DNA of 64,000 nucleotides from Burkholderia sp. WAC0059 (GTDB taxonomy: Bacteria > Pseudomonadota > Gammaproteobacteria > Burkholderiales > Burkholderiaceae), in NCBI RefSeq assembly GCF_002870125.1, contig NZ_PNEO01000006.1:1-64000 (forward strand), given 5' to 3'. Under the pieces are notes generated by a model. The model was not told the DNA's origin, did not search any database, and saw nothing but the letters and a program-made list of their open reading frames with translations. Positions 44,414-53,181 of this stretch are shown here, one piece after another. Positions within the stretch are counted from its first letter, which is position 1, and each line of letters starts with the position of its first letter. A program made the position numbers and the translations under genes.

Positions 44414-45130
44414 TCAGATCGAGGGCGGCGTATTGATCCAGACGACCCGGGTCACCGTCGTGCCCGGATTCGAGTATTCGTGCGGAATGTCCGAACGGAA
44501 GAAGAACGTCGCGCCCGTCTCGAGCAGGTAGGTTTCCCGGTCGACGACCAGCTTCAGCTGACCTTCGACGACGTAACCCGCTTCCTCGCCGCGATGGGAG
44601 ACCTTGCCGTTGCTGCCGCCGCCCGGCTCGAACACCATCACGAAACCTTCGAGCAGGCGTCCTTCCGCATACGGGATGAAGACCTCGGCCGCCACTTTCC
44701 GCAGGTCGGTCCGCAGACGGGTTCGGCCGATGACCGGCCGCGCGCCTTCGGCGTAGGTCGTGCAGAGGGTTTCCTCCCTGATCGAGAGCAGTTGCCCCAC
44801 GTTCACGTCGAGCGCCTTGCAGAGCTTGCGCAACGTGCTGAACGACGGATTCAGCCGGTTGTTTTCGATGCGGGAGAGCAGGCTCTCGGAGCAGTCGGCG
44901 AGTTCGGCCAGCTCCCTCAGCTTGAGCCGGCGCAGCGTGCGGTAATGGCGAAGCTGGACGCCGATGTACGGCTCGTCGTCGGTCTCGGCGGCATGGTGTA
45001 CCGCCTCGCGGCGCGCGTCGACGTTCGTCGCGCGGGCCGGGCTTTTCTTCACGGCGGTCGAGCGGGAGGGCGCCCCGGTTTTGCGAGACGCGCCGGCAGC
45101 GGCGGGTGAATCTTTCTTCGTTCGCGGCAT
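44414..45130 (-). CDS. XRE-family regulator with C-terminal cupin (paralogue 2)
   Basis: The 238-residue product starts with a basic, Ala/Ser/Lys-rich tail of about 50 residues (TKKDSPAAAGASRKTG...). An XRE helix-turn-helix follows (LRHYRTLRRLKLRELAELADCSESLLSRIENN), then a cupin ending in RVVWINTPPSI. It is a paralogue of the regulator at 34255-34851; together the two bracket the HyuAB-transport cluster. It is divergent from the acetamidase gene, which it probably controls. Its longer basic N-terminus is the main difference. Confidence 0.87.
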   Translation of the reverse strand: MPRTKKDSPAAAGASRKTGAPSRSTAVKKSPARATNVDARREAVHHAAETDDEPYIGVQLRHYRTLRRLKLRELAELADCSESLLSRIENNRLNPSFSTLRKLCKALDVNVGQLLSIREETLCTTYAEGARPVIGRTRLRTDLRKVAAEVFIPYAEGRLLEGFVMVFEPGGGSNGKVSHRGEEAGYVVEGQLKLVVDRETYLLETGATFFFRSDIPHEYSNPGTTVTRVVWINTPPSI

Positions 45131-45313
45131 GTTCGGCGCTTCCTCGCGAGACAGGCGTGGCTGTTGAAAGCCGCATTATAAATGGGCAAGATGCCTGCAA
45201 AGGCCAAGCCGGTTTCCCGATCGGCTCCCGATCGGCCGTGCGGATAAGTTATTGCGCGGCTGGTCGGCGCCCGGGAATGCGATTCAACGTATTTTTCAGG
45301 TACCGGAGGATGA

Positions 45314-46303
45314 ATGGGACGGTCACACGTATTGCATGCCGGGCCGGAGACGGTCCATTGGGGCTACTTCGACGCCGCGCTCGCGCCTGTGCTCACGGTC
45401 GAGCCTGGCGACTCGGTCCGTATCGAGTCGGTGAACGGTCAGCCGCGCGATCTCGTCGGCCTGCCGTTCGACATGCTGCCGGAGCATCGGCGCATCCACG
45501 AGGCCTGTGCGCCGAAGCTCGGGCCGCATATCGTCACGGGCCCGGTCGCGATCAACGGCGCGGAGCCGGGCGATCTTCTCGAAGTGCGCGTGCGCGAAAT
45601 CGAACTGCGCCAGGACTGGGGCTGGAATGCGATGCGTCCTTTGCGCGGCACGTTGCCCGACGATTTTCCGCGCACCCGGCTGCTGCACGTGCCGATAGAC
45701 CGCGTGCAGCGGACGGCGACGCTGCCGTTCGGCATCACCTTGCCGCTGCGCCCGTTCTTCGGCGTGATGGGCGTCGCGCCGCCGCCGGCCTACGGCGCGA
45801 TCAGTTCGATCGAGCCGCGCGAGCACGGCGGCAACATCGACAACAAGGAGCTGGGCGCCGGCGCGACGCTGTTCCTGCCGGTTCACGCAAGCGGCGCGCT
45901 TTTTTCGGCGGGCGACGGGCACGCGGTGCAGGGCGACGGCGAAGTCATTCTCACGGCGCTCGAGACGTCGCTCGCGGGGTTGTTCGAGTTTCATCTGCAC
46001 AAGGCGGTGCACGCGCCGATGCCGCTCGGTTTGTCTCCCACGCATCTCATCACGATGGGTTTCGACGAGGACCTGGACACCGCGGCCCGGCAGGCGCTGC
46101 GGGGAATGATCGCGCTGCTCGGCGACATGACGGGATGGGCGCGCGAGGACGCCTATGTGTTCTGCAGCATGGCCTGCGATCTGCACGTCACGCAGATGGT
46201 GAACGGCGAGAAGGGCGTCCATGCGATGGTCGACCGGGCGCTGCTGTCGTCCCGGCTTGACGGCTCGCATCCCCTGGCGGTCGCGCTGCGGCGACCGGCC
46301 TGA
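45314..46303 (+). CDS. Acetamidase/formamidase family amidohydrolase
   Basis: The 329-residue product fits the FmdA/AmdA family: EPGDSVRIES, GPVAINGAEPGDLLEV, HGGNIDNKELGAGATLFLPV and GDGHAVQGDGEV, the last two being hallmark blocks. These enzymes hydrolyse short-chain amides such as formamide or acetamide to ammonia and acid. A GGAGG before the ATG is well placed. In this locus it could remove formamide or a related amide released from ring opening; that is inference. It is divergent from the second XRE-cupin regulator. Confidence 0.87.
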   Translation: MGRSHVLHAGPETVHWGYFDAALAPVLTVEPGDSVRIESVNGQPRDLVGLPFDMLPEHRRIHEACAPKLGPHIVTGPVAINGAEPGDLLEVRVREIELRQDWGWNAMRPLRGTLPDDFPRTRLLHVPIDRVQRTATLPFGITLPLRPFFGVMGVAPPPAYGAISSIEPREHGGNIDNKELGAGATLFLPVHASGALFSAGDGHAVQGDGEVILTALETSLAGLFEFHLHKAVHAPMPLGLSPTHLITMGFDEDLDTAARQALRGMIALLGDMTGWAREDAYVFCSMACDLHVTQMVNGEKGVHAMVDRALLSSRLDGSHPLAVALRRPA

Positions 46304-46332
46304 TTCGCCGTCGTCGCGCGAAGAGCACGCGC

Positions 46333-47808
46333 TCATGCGGCGGACCGCGCGTCCATCGCGGGCGCGCCCATGTCGCGCAACGCGGCGTCGACCTGCCCGA
46401 GCGCGGCCGGCCAGTCGTAATGCCGGTACATGTTGCCGTGATTCACGTAGGCCGAGCCGGCGTAAAACATTTCGTACTGCAGATGTCGCGACGCGAATTC
46501 CGAGCCGATCGCGTCCCATGCGAGCTTGAACAGCCGCACGCGGCCGAGGCTGTCGGTGGCGGAGGAAACCTGGGTGGCGTCGATCATTGCGGCGATGGCC
46601 GGATTCTCGAAGTCGGCGGCGGACGAGGGCAGCATGATCAGCCCGCCGCCGGAAATTTCCCGAATCGTCTGGATGAAGGCGGGGTAAAGCTCCTGAGTGA
46701 GGGTTTGCGCGGCATACAGCATCGCGGCGTTGGGGACCACGTAATCGCCGACGCGTAGCGCGGCGGCCTCCATCCCGCTGACGAGACCCTCGACGAGAGT
46801 CGCCTGTGCCGCGAGCCGGCCGATCTGCCCTTTGACTTGCGGGATGTCGATGCTGCCCGTGGTTTCGGCGATCCGGTGCGCAAGGCCGGCGAGAAACTGC
46901 AGTTTCACCGAGAGCCGGATCTGGGCCTGATAGTTCTGGTAGACGTGGGCCGGCGTATCGCTCCATTGCCGGCGGGCCGCCTCGATGTCGCCCAGCAGGA
47001 AGACGCGGTGCCACGGCATGCGGACTTCGTCGAAATAGACGATGGCGTCGTTTTCGTCGAGACGCGACGACAGCGGATGATCGAATCGCGACGCGGCCGC
47101 CTGCTCGTACGAGCGCCGCGACAGGAAATGCAGGCCCGGCGTCGCCGACGGCACCGCGCAACTGAACGCGTAGCGCTCTTCGCCGGGCCTGAGCGGCTGA
47201 ATGTTGGCGACCAGCAGCTCGTCGGCCATGATCGAACTGGTGCCGAGCATCTTGGCGCCGCTGACGACGATGCCGGCTTCCTCCTCGCGGATCACGCGGG
47301 CGACGAGATCTCTCGCCTGCGTGGAGGCGGTACGCGTCTTGTCCGCCTGCGGGTTCTGGATCGCGTAGCTCACGAACAGGTCGTTGTCCCGTGCATGGGC
47401 GAAGTAGTCGGCAAGCGCCTGCGCGCGCCGCGCGTCGTGGCGGCGAAAGATCTCGATGCCCATCACCATGCCGCTCAGCGTGGTCGCCAGATGGTCGGGG
47501 GAACGCCCGAGAAACCCGTGATGGAGCCGCAACGACGCTTCGAGCGCGCGCCGCCGCGTGACGAGTCCCGCGTGGTCCGTCGGCAGGTCCCAGGCCCGGC
47601 TGACGCGCCGCCCGTTGCCCGGGCTCGCGATCGTCATCAGCGCCTGATTCTCGGGTCGGGCCTGAAAATCGTACAGGTTCGCGAACGACGCCACCGTGTT
47701 GCGGAACGCGGGGTGCGTCGTCACGTCGTCGACCCGCGCGCCGTCGATGTAGACGTTGCGGCCGTCCCGCAACGCTTCGACATAGTCCTTGCCGGTTCTC
47801 GGATTCAC
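46333..47808 (-). CDS. HpaB/PvcC-family FAD-dependent monooxygenase
   Basis: The 491-residue product matches the 4-hydroxyphenylacetate 3-hydroxylase large-component family: RTGKDYVEALRDGR at the start, NNDLF-like DNDLFVSYAIQNPQADKTR, GIVVSGAKMLGTSS, and DEVRMPWHRVFLLGD. These use reduced FAD from a separate reductase to hydroxylate aromatic or heteroaromatic rings. No HpaC-type reductase gene is in the window. The start is GTG 47808 with GAGGA five bases upstream. It converges on the amidase gene, 29 bp apart, and may take part in the same catabolic route. Confidence 0.85.
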   Translation of the reverse strand: MNPRTGKDYVEALRDGRNVYIDGARVDDVTTHPAFRNTVASFANLYDFQARPENQALMTIASPGNGRRVSRAWDLPTDHAGLVTRRRALEASLRLHHGFLGRSPDHLATTLSGMVMGIEIFRRHDARRAQALADYFAHARDNDLFVSYAIQNPQADKTRTASTQARDLVARVIREEEAGIVVSGAKMLGTSSIMADELLVANIQPLRPGEERYAFSCAVPSATPGLHFLSRRSYEQAAASRFDHPLSSRLDENDAIVYFDEVRMPWHRVFLLGDIEAARRQWSDTPAHVYQNYQAQIRLSVKLQFLAGLAHRIAETTGSIDIPQVKGQIGRLAAQATLVEGLVSGMEAAALRVGDYVVPNAAMLYAAQTLTQELYPAFIQTIREISGGGLIMLPSSAADFENPAIAAMIDATQVSSATDSLGRVRLFKLAWDAIGSEFASRHLQYEMFYAGSAYVNHGNMYRHYDWPAALGQVDAALRDMGAPAMDARSAA

Positions 47809-48117
47809 GATTTCCTCTGAAAGTGACTTTCGTAAAAGGAAATTTATATGAAATCGGTGCCGTGCGCCAGAGGTCCGGAAAATTGCATCGGCTCTTCGAG
47901 ATCTTCAGGACCGGTTTCTTCCGGCGTGAGGCATCGGGCCCGGCGCCGCGTTCCGCCGTCGACGGCCCGTTTGCTCGATCGCCGAAACCAGGGCTCCCGT
48001 TCCCGAGCCTGGGGAGAGCGTCGACGCGCCGCTCTCCGCCAGACTGGTATCCTTGCCGATACCCATAAGCCCAGGCGCATCCTCGTTGCAGGATGCGGGC
48101 GACTCCAGGAGTGATTC
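47809..48117. other. 309-bp divergent spacer
   Basis: This lies between the HpaB-type gene and the PrpF-like fragment and should contain both promoters. Short frames cross it on both strands without recognisable products. An AGGAG at its right end serves the following ATG. Confidence 0.45.
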
Positions 48118-48321
48118 ATGGCCCAGAGCAGGATTCCGACCGTCTACATGCGGGGCGGCCCGAGCGAGGGCGTGTTTTTTCGGATGGACAGCCTGCGGGC
48201 GGATCCGGTTGCGAGAGACCGGATTCTGCTGCGCGTGACGGGCCGCCCCGATCCCTGCGAGAAACAGATGGACGGCATGGCCGGCGCGACCTGGGATGCC
48301 GACGAATGCGGCGACGAATGA
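48118..48321 (+). pseudogene. PrpF/4-oxalomesaconate tautomerase-like N-terminal fragment
   Basis: The 67-codon frame reads SRIPTVYMRGGPSEGVFFRM..., then PDPCEKQMDGMAGATWDADE and a stop. It matches the start of PrpF-family isomerases (RIPxVYMRGGTSxGxFF ... DPYxxQxDGxGGATS), which are normally several hundred residues long. It ends where the family would continue after GGATS. An AGGAG precedes the ATG, so the fragment may still be translated. It is probably a deletion remnant; a minimal functional protein is less likely. Confidence 0.65.
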
Positions 48322-48355
48322 ATTTCCCTGTTTCCCGAAACGAAGAGAGATGACG

Positions 48356-49099
48356 ATGCCCGATACCCTTCCCGTTTCCGCCATTGCGCCTTCGGGTACG
48401 TTGCGCGTGGCGATCAACCTCGGCAATGCGGTGCTCGCGCGACGCGAGGCCGACGGCCGGCCGGCCGGCGTGTCGGTCGATCTCGCCGCGGAGCTGGCGC
48501 GGCGTCTGGGCCTGGCCGTCGAGCACGTCGTCGTCGACGCTGCGGCGAAGTCCGTCGAGGCGGTCCGCAGCGGCGCGGCGGACGTTGGATTCTTCGCCGT
48601 CGATCCGGTGCGCGGCGCCGGCATTTCGTTCACGGCGCCGTACGTCCTGATCGAGGGCTGCTACCTCGTGCGCGACGATTCGCCGATCGTGGCGAACGCC
48701 GACGTCGATCGGGACGGCAACCGCGTGGCCGTCGGCGGCGGCAGCGCGTACGACCTGTTTCTGTCGCGCGAACTCAAGGCCGCGCAGATCGTGCGCGTGA
48801 CGACTTCCCAGGCGGTCGTCGAAACGTTCGTCGCGCAGCGGCTCGAGGTGGCCGCGGGCGTGCGGCAGCAGCTCGAGGCGGACCGGGCGCGCCACGACGA
48901 CCTCCGGCTCATCGACGAGCCGTTCATGGTGATCCGGCAGGCGATGGGCGTGGCCCAGGGGCGCGGCGACGCCGCGCTGCGCTACGTGGCGGCGTTCGTC
49001 GAGGAGATGAAGGCGTCCGGGCGCGTCGCGCAACTGCTCGCGCGGCATGGCATCGAGGGCGTGTCGGTTGCGCCGCCTGCGTCGGCGGATGCGGGGTAG
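48356..49099 (+). CDS. Amino-acid-type substrate-binding domain protein without a signal peptide
   Basis: The 247-residue product has the SBP_bac_3 fold: GTLRVAINLGNAVLA, PAGVSVDLAAELARRLGL, AVRSGAADVGFFAVDPVR and GISFTAPYVLIEG. It lacks any hydrophobic N-terminal signal, and the upstream in-frame sequence does not supply one. It may be cytoplasmic, exported by another route, or have lost its signal. ATG 48356 has GAGAG six bases upstream; ATG 48350 is possible. It follows the PrpF-like fragment on the same strand. No permease or ATPase adjoins it. Confidence 0.75.
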   Translation: MPDTLPVSAIAPSGTLRVAINLGNAVLARREADGRPAGVSVDLAAELARRLGLAVEHVVVDAAAKSVEAVRSGAADVGFFAVDPVRGAGISFTAPYVLIEGCYLVRDDSPIVANADVDRDGNRVAVGGGSAYDLFLSRELKAAQIVRVTTSQAVVETFVAQRLEVAAGVRQQLEADRARHDDLRLIDEPFMVIRQAMGVAQGRGDAALRYVAAFVEEMKASGRVAQLLARHGIEGVSVAPPASADAG

Positions 49100-49184
49100 G
49101 TGAATCGCGTGGCAGGGCGGCGCACCGGTCTCGCGAACGGCGCGCGCCTGCGGCAACGAAGTTCTCGCGCGATGTCCCGGCCGG

Positions 49185-50366
49185 CTAGAACCGATGCCGG
49201 ATGCCGATGCGTATGACGGTCTGGCGGTCGCTCGACGACGGTTCGGCCTGGTTGGTGATCGAGGCGACGGCGGGAAGGTCGAGCGAATCGGTGCCGGACG
49301 CCTGCTGGAACACGCCGAGCAGGTAGACGTCGGTACGCGTCGAGAGCGAGTAGTCGATTGCCGCCATGGCCTGCTGGTAGGTCGCGCCGGGATTGACTCC
49401 GGTACTCGACGAGATGCGGCTGCGGTTCGTGTAGACGTATGCGATGCCGACGAGCAGCGAGGGCGTGAACTGGTAGCGGTAGCTGCCTTCGATCGTGCTG
49501 AAGTGGACGCTGCCTTCGTAACCGGACGGATCGGGCCCGCTCGACGTGTCGCCGAGCGACTGGAACGCGATGTTCGAATAGACGAGCCCGACGGTCGATG
49601 CGCCGAACGTGTAGTTGCCGCCGACGCTCGCGACCTGCCACGTGCGTGCCGACATGAACCCGCTGAACGACGGATAGGTCGAGTTTTCGGTCTCGGCCGC
49701 CTGCGCGGCGGGGATCTCGTTGCCGAACACGCTGACGTTCGGGTTGCGCACGTTGTTGTAGCCGGCGGCGAGGACGAGCGGTCCCTGCGCATAGCGAAGC
49801 GCGACCGACCATGCCTGGTTGCGTCCCACGCTGCCGGGTACGCCGCCGAGACCATAGAGCGCGCCGAACGACAGGCCGTGATACACCGCCGAGGTGTACT
49901 TGACCGAATTGTTGATCCGCCATGCGTCGTTCAGGTTGTCCATGTCGCCGAGGTGCGCGCCGATGTTGCCGGCCCATTGCGACGCGGCTTCGAGCGGACC
50001 CACGAAGTCGGCGTTGACGTCGTATTGGCGCCCGAAGGTCAGCGCGCCCCACGATTTCTTCGACAGCCCGACGAATGCCTGCCGGCCGAACAGCGCGCCG
50101 TTCTGGTCGGATTTGCCCGTGTTGTTGTCGAAGCCGTTTTCGAGCGTGAAGATCGCATGCAAACCGTTGCCCAGGTCTTCGTCGCCGCGAAAGCCCCAGC
50201 GGCTGCCCTGCATCACGGCGCTTTCCAGCCCGTACGAGCGGCCGCCCTCCATGTTGCTGTTGTAGTTGATGCCCTCGTCGATGATGCCGTACAGCGTGAC
50301 GCTGCTCTGTGCCTGAGCATGCAGGGAAAACGCGGCGCATGCCGCAAGCGGAACGATTCGCTTCAT
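49185..50366 (-). CDS. OmpC-like general porin of the Burkholderia type
   Basis: The 393-residue product has a signal peptide (MKRIVPLAACAAFSLHAQA-QSS), then SSVTLYGIIDEGINYNSN and GSRWGFRGDEDLGNGLHAIFTLENGF, the signature of beta-proteobacterial trimeric porins. It has alternating beta-strand segments throughout and ends in ...IRIGIRHRF, with the C-terminal Phe needed for outer-membrane assembly. It allows diffusion of small polar solutes. It lies next to the MFS/LysR genes of the sugar-acid-type region and may be the outer-membrane entry for the same substrate. Confidence 0.92.
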   Translation of the reverse strand: MKRIVPLAACAAFSLHAQAQSSVTLYGIIDEGINYNSNMEGGRSYGLESAVMQGSRWGFRGDEDLGNGLHAIFTLENGFDNNTGKSDQNGALFGRQAFVGLSKKSWGALTFGRQYDVNADFVGPLEAASQWAGNIGAHLGDMDNLNDAWRINNSVKYTSAVYHGLSFGALYGLGGVPGSVGRNQAWSVALRYAQGPLVLAAGYNNVRNPNVSVFGNEIPAAQAAETENSTYPSFSGFMSARTWQVASVGGNYTFGASTVGLVYSNIAFQSLGDTSSGPDPSGYEGSVHFSTIEGSYRYQFTPSLLVGIAYVYTNRSRISSSTGVNPGATYQQAMAAIDYSLSTRTDVYLLGVFQQASGTDSLDLPAVASITNQAEPSSSDRQTVIRIGIRHRF

Positions 50367-50486
50367 GAATGTCCTCGAACGGGTCGTGGTGAAAGTGGAA
50401 CGTGACGGACCGGGGCCGGCGTTCGCGCGCCGTTCCGCGGCACGCCGTGCCGTGTCGTTATGGGCGAGCCTGTAGGGGCGCGCCGT

Positions 50487-51791
50487 TCAGGCGGCGCCGA
50501 GCTGGGGGTGGGGACAGCGTGACGGGCCGTCCGGCCGGATCGGTTCGACCGGGCCGACGACGAACAGGTAACTGCATGCGCCTATCACGCAGAACAGGCC
50601 GGCGGTGACGAGCGGCACGACGAACGAGCCGTGCGTGAGGGTCAGCATGACGCCGGTGAAAGTGGACGTGAGAATGCCGGCGACGTTCGACGCGGTGTTT
50701 TGGACCGCGCTCAGCGTCGCGACGTGACGCGGCGTCGGCGCGACGTCGGCCGGCAGCGACCACGCGTTGGCCGACGTGAACGACAGGCTGAAGTACGTCA
50801 CGACGAACAGCGCGAGCGCGACGGTCCGGCTATCGGCGAACGCGCACAGCGTGATCGCGGACGAGAGCAGCATGCCGGCGACGAGGCAGGTCTTGCGCGC
50901 GGCCGTCATGCTCCAGCCGCGGCGGAACAGCAGGTCGGACGTGCCGCCGCCGATCCAGCTTGCCGGTATCGCGCACAGCGCGGGCAGCATGCCCAGCGTC
51001 CCCAGTTGCGCGAGCGAGAAGCCGCGCGCGCTCATCAGGTAGGTCGGGAACCACGTGATGAAGAAGTACTTGACGAAGTTCATGCAGAAGAAGCCGAGCA
51101 TCATCCCGACGATCGTGCGATGGCGCAGCAACGCGGCCCAGCGCAGGTTCGGCGCGTCGGCGTCCGGTGCGTCCTGCGCGCCGCGCGCGAGTTGCAACGC
51201 ATGCAATTCGGCAGGTTCGACGCGCGGATGCCGCTCGGGGTCGCGGTAGACGAGCAGCCAGACGACAACCCATGCGAAGCCGAACGTGCCGGTCACGAGA
51301 AACGACCACTTCCAGCCGAACCTGGCGATCGCCCAGGCGACGACGGGCAGCGAAAGCGCCGCGCCGATCTCGACGCCGCTCGTGAAGATGCCCGAGGCGA
51401 GTCCGCGCTCGCTGCGCGGAAACCACGTCGACACGACCTTCGTGCAGGCCGGATAGGCGCCGGCCTCGCCCGCGCCGAGCAGCAGGCGCGCGGCGACGAG
51501 GCCGGGCACGCTGCGCATCGCGCCCGTCAGCATGGTGAAGGCGGACCACCAGACTACGGAGACGGCCATCGTCACGCGCGCGCCGATCCGGTCGGCAAGC
51601 CAGCCGAACGGAATCTGCATCGCCGCGTAGGTCCAGAAGAACGCGCCGAGAACGAAGCTCATCGCAGCCGCGTTCAGATGCAGCTCGCGCTGGATGAACG
51701 GGGCGGCGACGGCAAGGTTCGCGCGATCGATGTAATTGATTGCGCTGGCGGCAAAGCACATCGCAATCATCGTCCAACGGGCTCGGGGCAT
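50487..51791 (-). CDS. MFS transporter, anion:cation symporter type
   Basis: The 434-residue product has twelve predicted helices and the ACS-family opening INYIDRANLAVAAPFIQREL, with DRIGARVTM as the loop 2-3 motif. ACS members import organic and sugar acids with protons. GGAGGAG just upstream of ATG 51791 fixes the start; the frame is open further upstream. It lies downstream of the LysR gene on the same strand, separated by 170 bp, so it probably has its own promoter. That spacer contains a half-site (GCGGATTAAT) also present in front of the dehydratase operon. Confidence 0.88.
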   Translation of the reverse strand: MPRARWTMIAMCFAASAINYIDRANLAVAAPFIQRELHLNAAAMSFVLGAFFWTYAAMQIPFGWLADRIGARVTMAVSVVWWSAFTMLTGAMRSVPGLVAARLLLGAGEAGAYPACTKVVSTWFPRSERGLASGIFTSGVEIGAALSLPVVAWAIARFGWKWSFLVTGTFGFAWVVVWLLVYRDPERHPRVEPAELHALQLARGAQDAPDADAPNLRWAALLRHRTIVGMMLGFFCMNFVKYFFITWFPTYLMSARGFSLAQLGTLGMLPALCAIPASWIGGGTSDLLFRRGWSMTAARKTCLVAGMLLSSAITLCAFADSRTVALALFVVTYFSLSFTSANAWSLPADVAPTPRHVATLSAVQNTASNVAGILTSTFTGVMLTLTHGSFVVPLVTAGLFCVIGACSYLFVVGPVEPIRPDGPSRCPHPQLGAA

Positions 51792-51903
51792 GTCTCCTCC
51801 GTCTGTCCGGCGGCGTTCGATGCGCCGCGGCATTGTTCTCCGGTCAGGGCCGGTTCGTGGGGCACATACTATGGAGGCCTGATTGAACAATCAAATCGAT
51901 ATT

Positions 51904-51913
51904 GCGGATTAAT
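51904..51913. promoter_or_regulatory. GCGGATTAAT half-site upstream of the MFS gene
   Basis: GCGGATTAAT occurs here, in the promoter region of the minus-strand MFS gene, and again at 53001-53010 in the LysR/dehydratase spacer. Next to it, GATTGAACAATC at about 51882-51893 is a small inverted repeat. Shared control by the LysR regulator is an inference. Confidence 0.35.
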
Positions 51914-51961
51914 TTATCGGGTTTTCAACTGAATGGCGGGCGTGGCTTTGCCGCGGCGCGA

Positions 51962-52936
51962 TCAGGACGCCTGGCGGCGTTGTCGCTGGCCGGGCGCGGC
52001 CGGTAGCGCCCGCGTCGTCGCGCGTTGCCGCCGGGTCGTGCGCCCCTGCGCCAGGTCGGACCAGCGCTCGCGCAGCAGTTCGACGAAGGCCGTGACGGCC
52101 GCCGATCCGGCGTCGTTGCGGCGCCGGATCAGACAGATCCGGCGGTCGCTGATCGGCAGCCGGATCGGTATCGCGACGAGGCCCGGCATCTGGAACTGGA
52201 ACAGGGCGAGCGTCGGGACGAGGGTCGTGCCGATGCCGCTCGAGATCAGGCCCGCGGCCGTCACGAGGTTGTAGACCTCGAATTCGGTCGGCGGCGACGA
52301 CGGATAGAACGCGGCCTCGATGTGCTGGCGGATGCTGCTCGTGCGGGCGAACTTGATCATCGGCTGGTCCAGCACGTCGCGCGCGACCAGTTCCTGGCGC
52401 GCCGCGAGCGGATGGTCGTCGCGGCACACGAAGTGGAACGTGTCGGATAAGAGCGGCTCGCTGACGAGATCGCGGCCCGGCGAAATCGGCGCGCTGAGCG
52501 CGAGGTCGGCCTGGTTGTTGCGCAGGATCTCGAGGCAGGTGTCGGCCGTCACGTCCTTCAGTACGATCTCGATGCCAGGATGCCGCTCGCGGAACGCCGT
52601 CAGCACGGGCGGCAGCGCGCCGGCCGCGACCGTCGGCAGGGCCGCGATCGTCACGCGCCCGCGACGGCGGTTCGCATGGTCGTTCAGCTCGTCGAACGCA
52701 TGCGTCATGTCGTTCAGCAGGCGCGCCGCCACCGCTTCGAACAGTGCGCCTTCGGCGGTCAGTTCGACGTTGCGCGTGCTGCGGTTGAACAGCCGGACGC
52801 CGGCATGGTCTTCGAGGTTCTGTATCAGCGCGCTGAACGCAGGTTGAGACAGATGGCACTGTTCGGCCGCGCGCGTGAAGCTGCGTACGGCCGCGAGCGT
52901 CGTGAATGCGCGTAGATGACGGATCGAGAGATTCAT
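51962..52936 (-). CDS. LysR-family regulator of the sugar-acid-type cluster
   Basis: The 324-residue product starts with the LysR winged helix (MNLSIRHLRAFTTLAAVRSF..AAEQCHLSQPAFSALIQNLED) and has the usual effector-binding domain (IAALPTVAAGALPPVL..., ISSGIGTTLVPTLAL). A basic tail rich in Arg and Gln (TTRRQRATTRAL...) ends the protein. It is divergent from the dehydratase operon and upstream of an MFS gene, the classical position for a LysR activator of both. Confidence 0.88.
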   Translation of the reverse strand: MNLSIRHLRAFTTLAAVRSFTRAAEQCHLSQPAFSALIQNLEDHAGVRLFNRSTRNVELTAEGALFEAVAARLLNDMTHAFDELNDHANRRRGRVTIAALPTVAAGALPPVLTAFRERHPGIEIVLKDVTADTCLEILRNNQADLALSAPISPGRDLVSEPLLSDTFHFVCRDDHPLAARQELVARDVLDQPMIKFARTSSIRQHIEAAFYPSSPPTEFEVYNLVTAAGLISSGIGTTLVPTLALFQFQMPGLVAIPIRLPISDRRICLIRRRNDAGSAAVTAFVELLRERWSDLAQGRTTRRQRATTRALPAAPGQRQRRQAS

Positions 52937-52988
52937 GGCGGTAGGCTCGCGGGAAAGACAGCGCAGCGTAGCAGACAGAGTTTTCCAA

Positions 52989-53010
52989 TTGATCCGTAAA
53001 GCGGATTAAT
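52989..53010. promoter_or_regulatory. Candidate LysR operator in the divergent spacer
   Basis: TTGATCCG (52989-52996) and CGGATTAA (53002-53009) form an imperfect inverted repeat (7 of 8) with a 5-bp spacer, in the 245-bp gap between the LysR gene and the dehydratase gene. Its right arm is part of GCGGATTAAT, which recurs upstream of the MFS gene. LysR proteins bind such interrupted dyads. Binding is not demonstrated. Confidence 0.45.
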
Positions 53011-53181
53011 CCATACAATTAATCGATTTGTTATGGCCTTGCAACTGCCGTATCGTTTTTCGAATCGATGCGCCGGATCACGCGGCGCATGAGGGCGGTC
53101 CGGTCTCGCAGGAACAGATGGGAGACGCGCGGTCGCCCGGACTTATCCCCGCTATCCATCGGTTGCTAACAGGATTTCTTC

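Noticed and set aside
45323..47161. 612-codon minus-strand frame across the amidase and HpaB-type genes
   Set aside because: It overlaps a confident plus-strand gene and is in another frame from HpaB; no family is recognisable.
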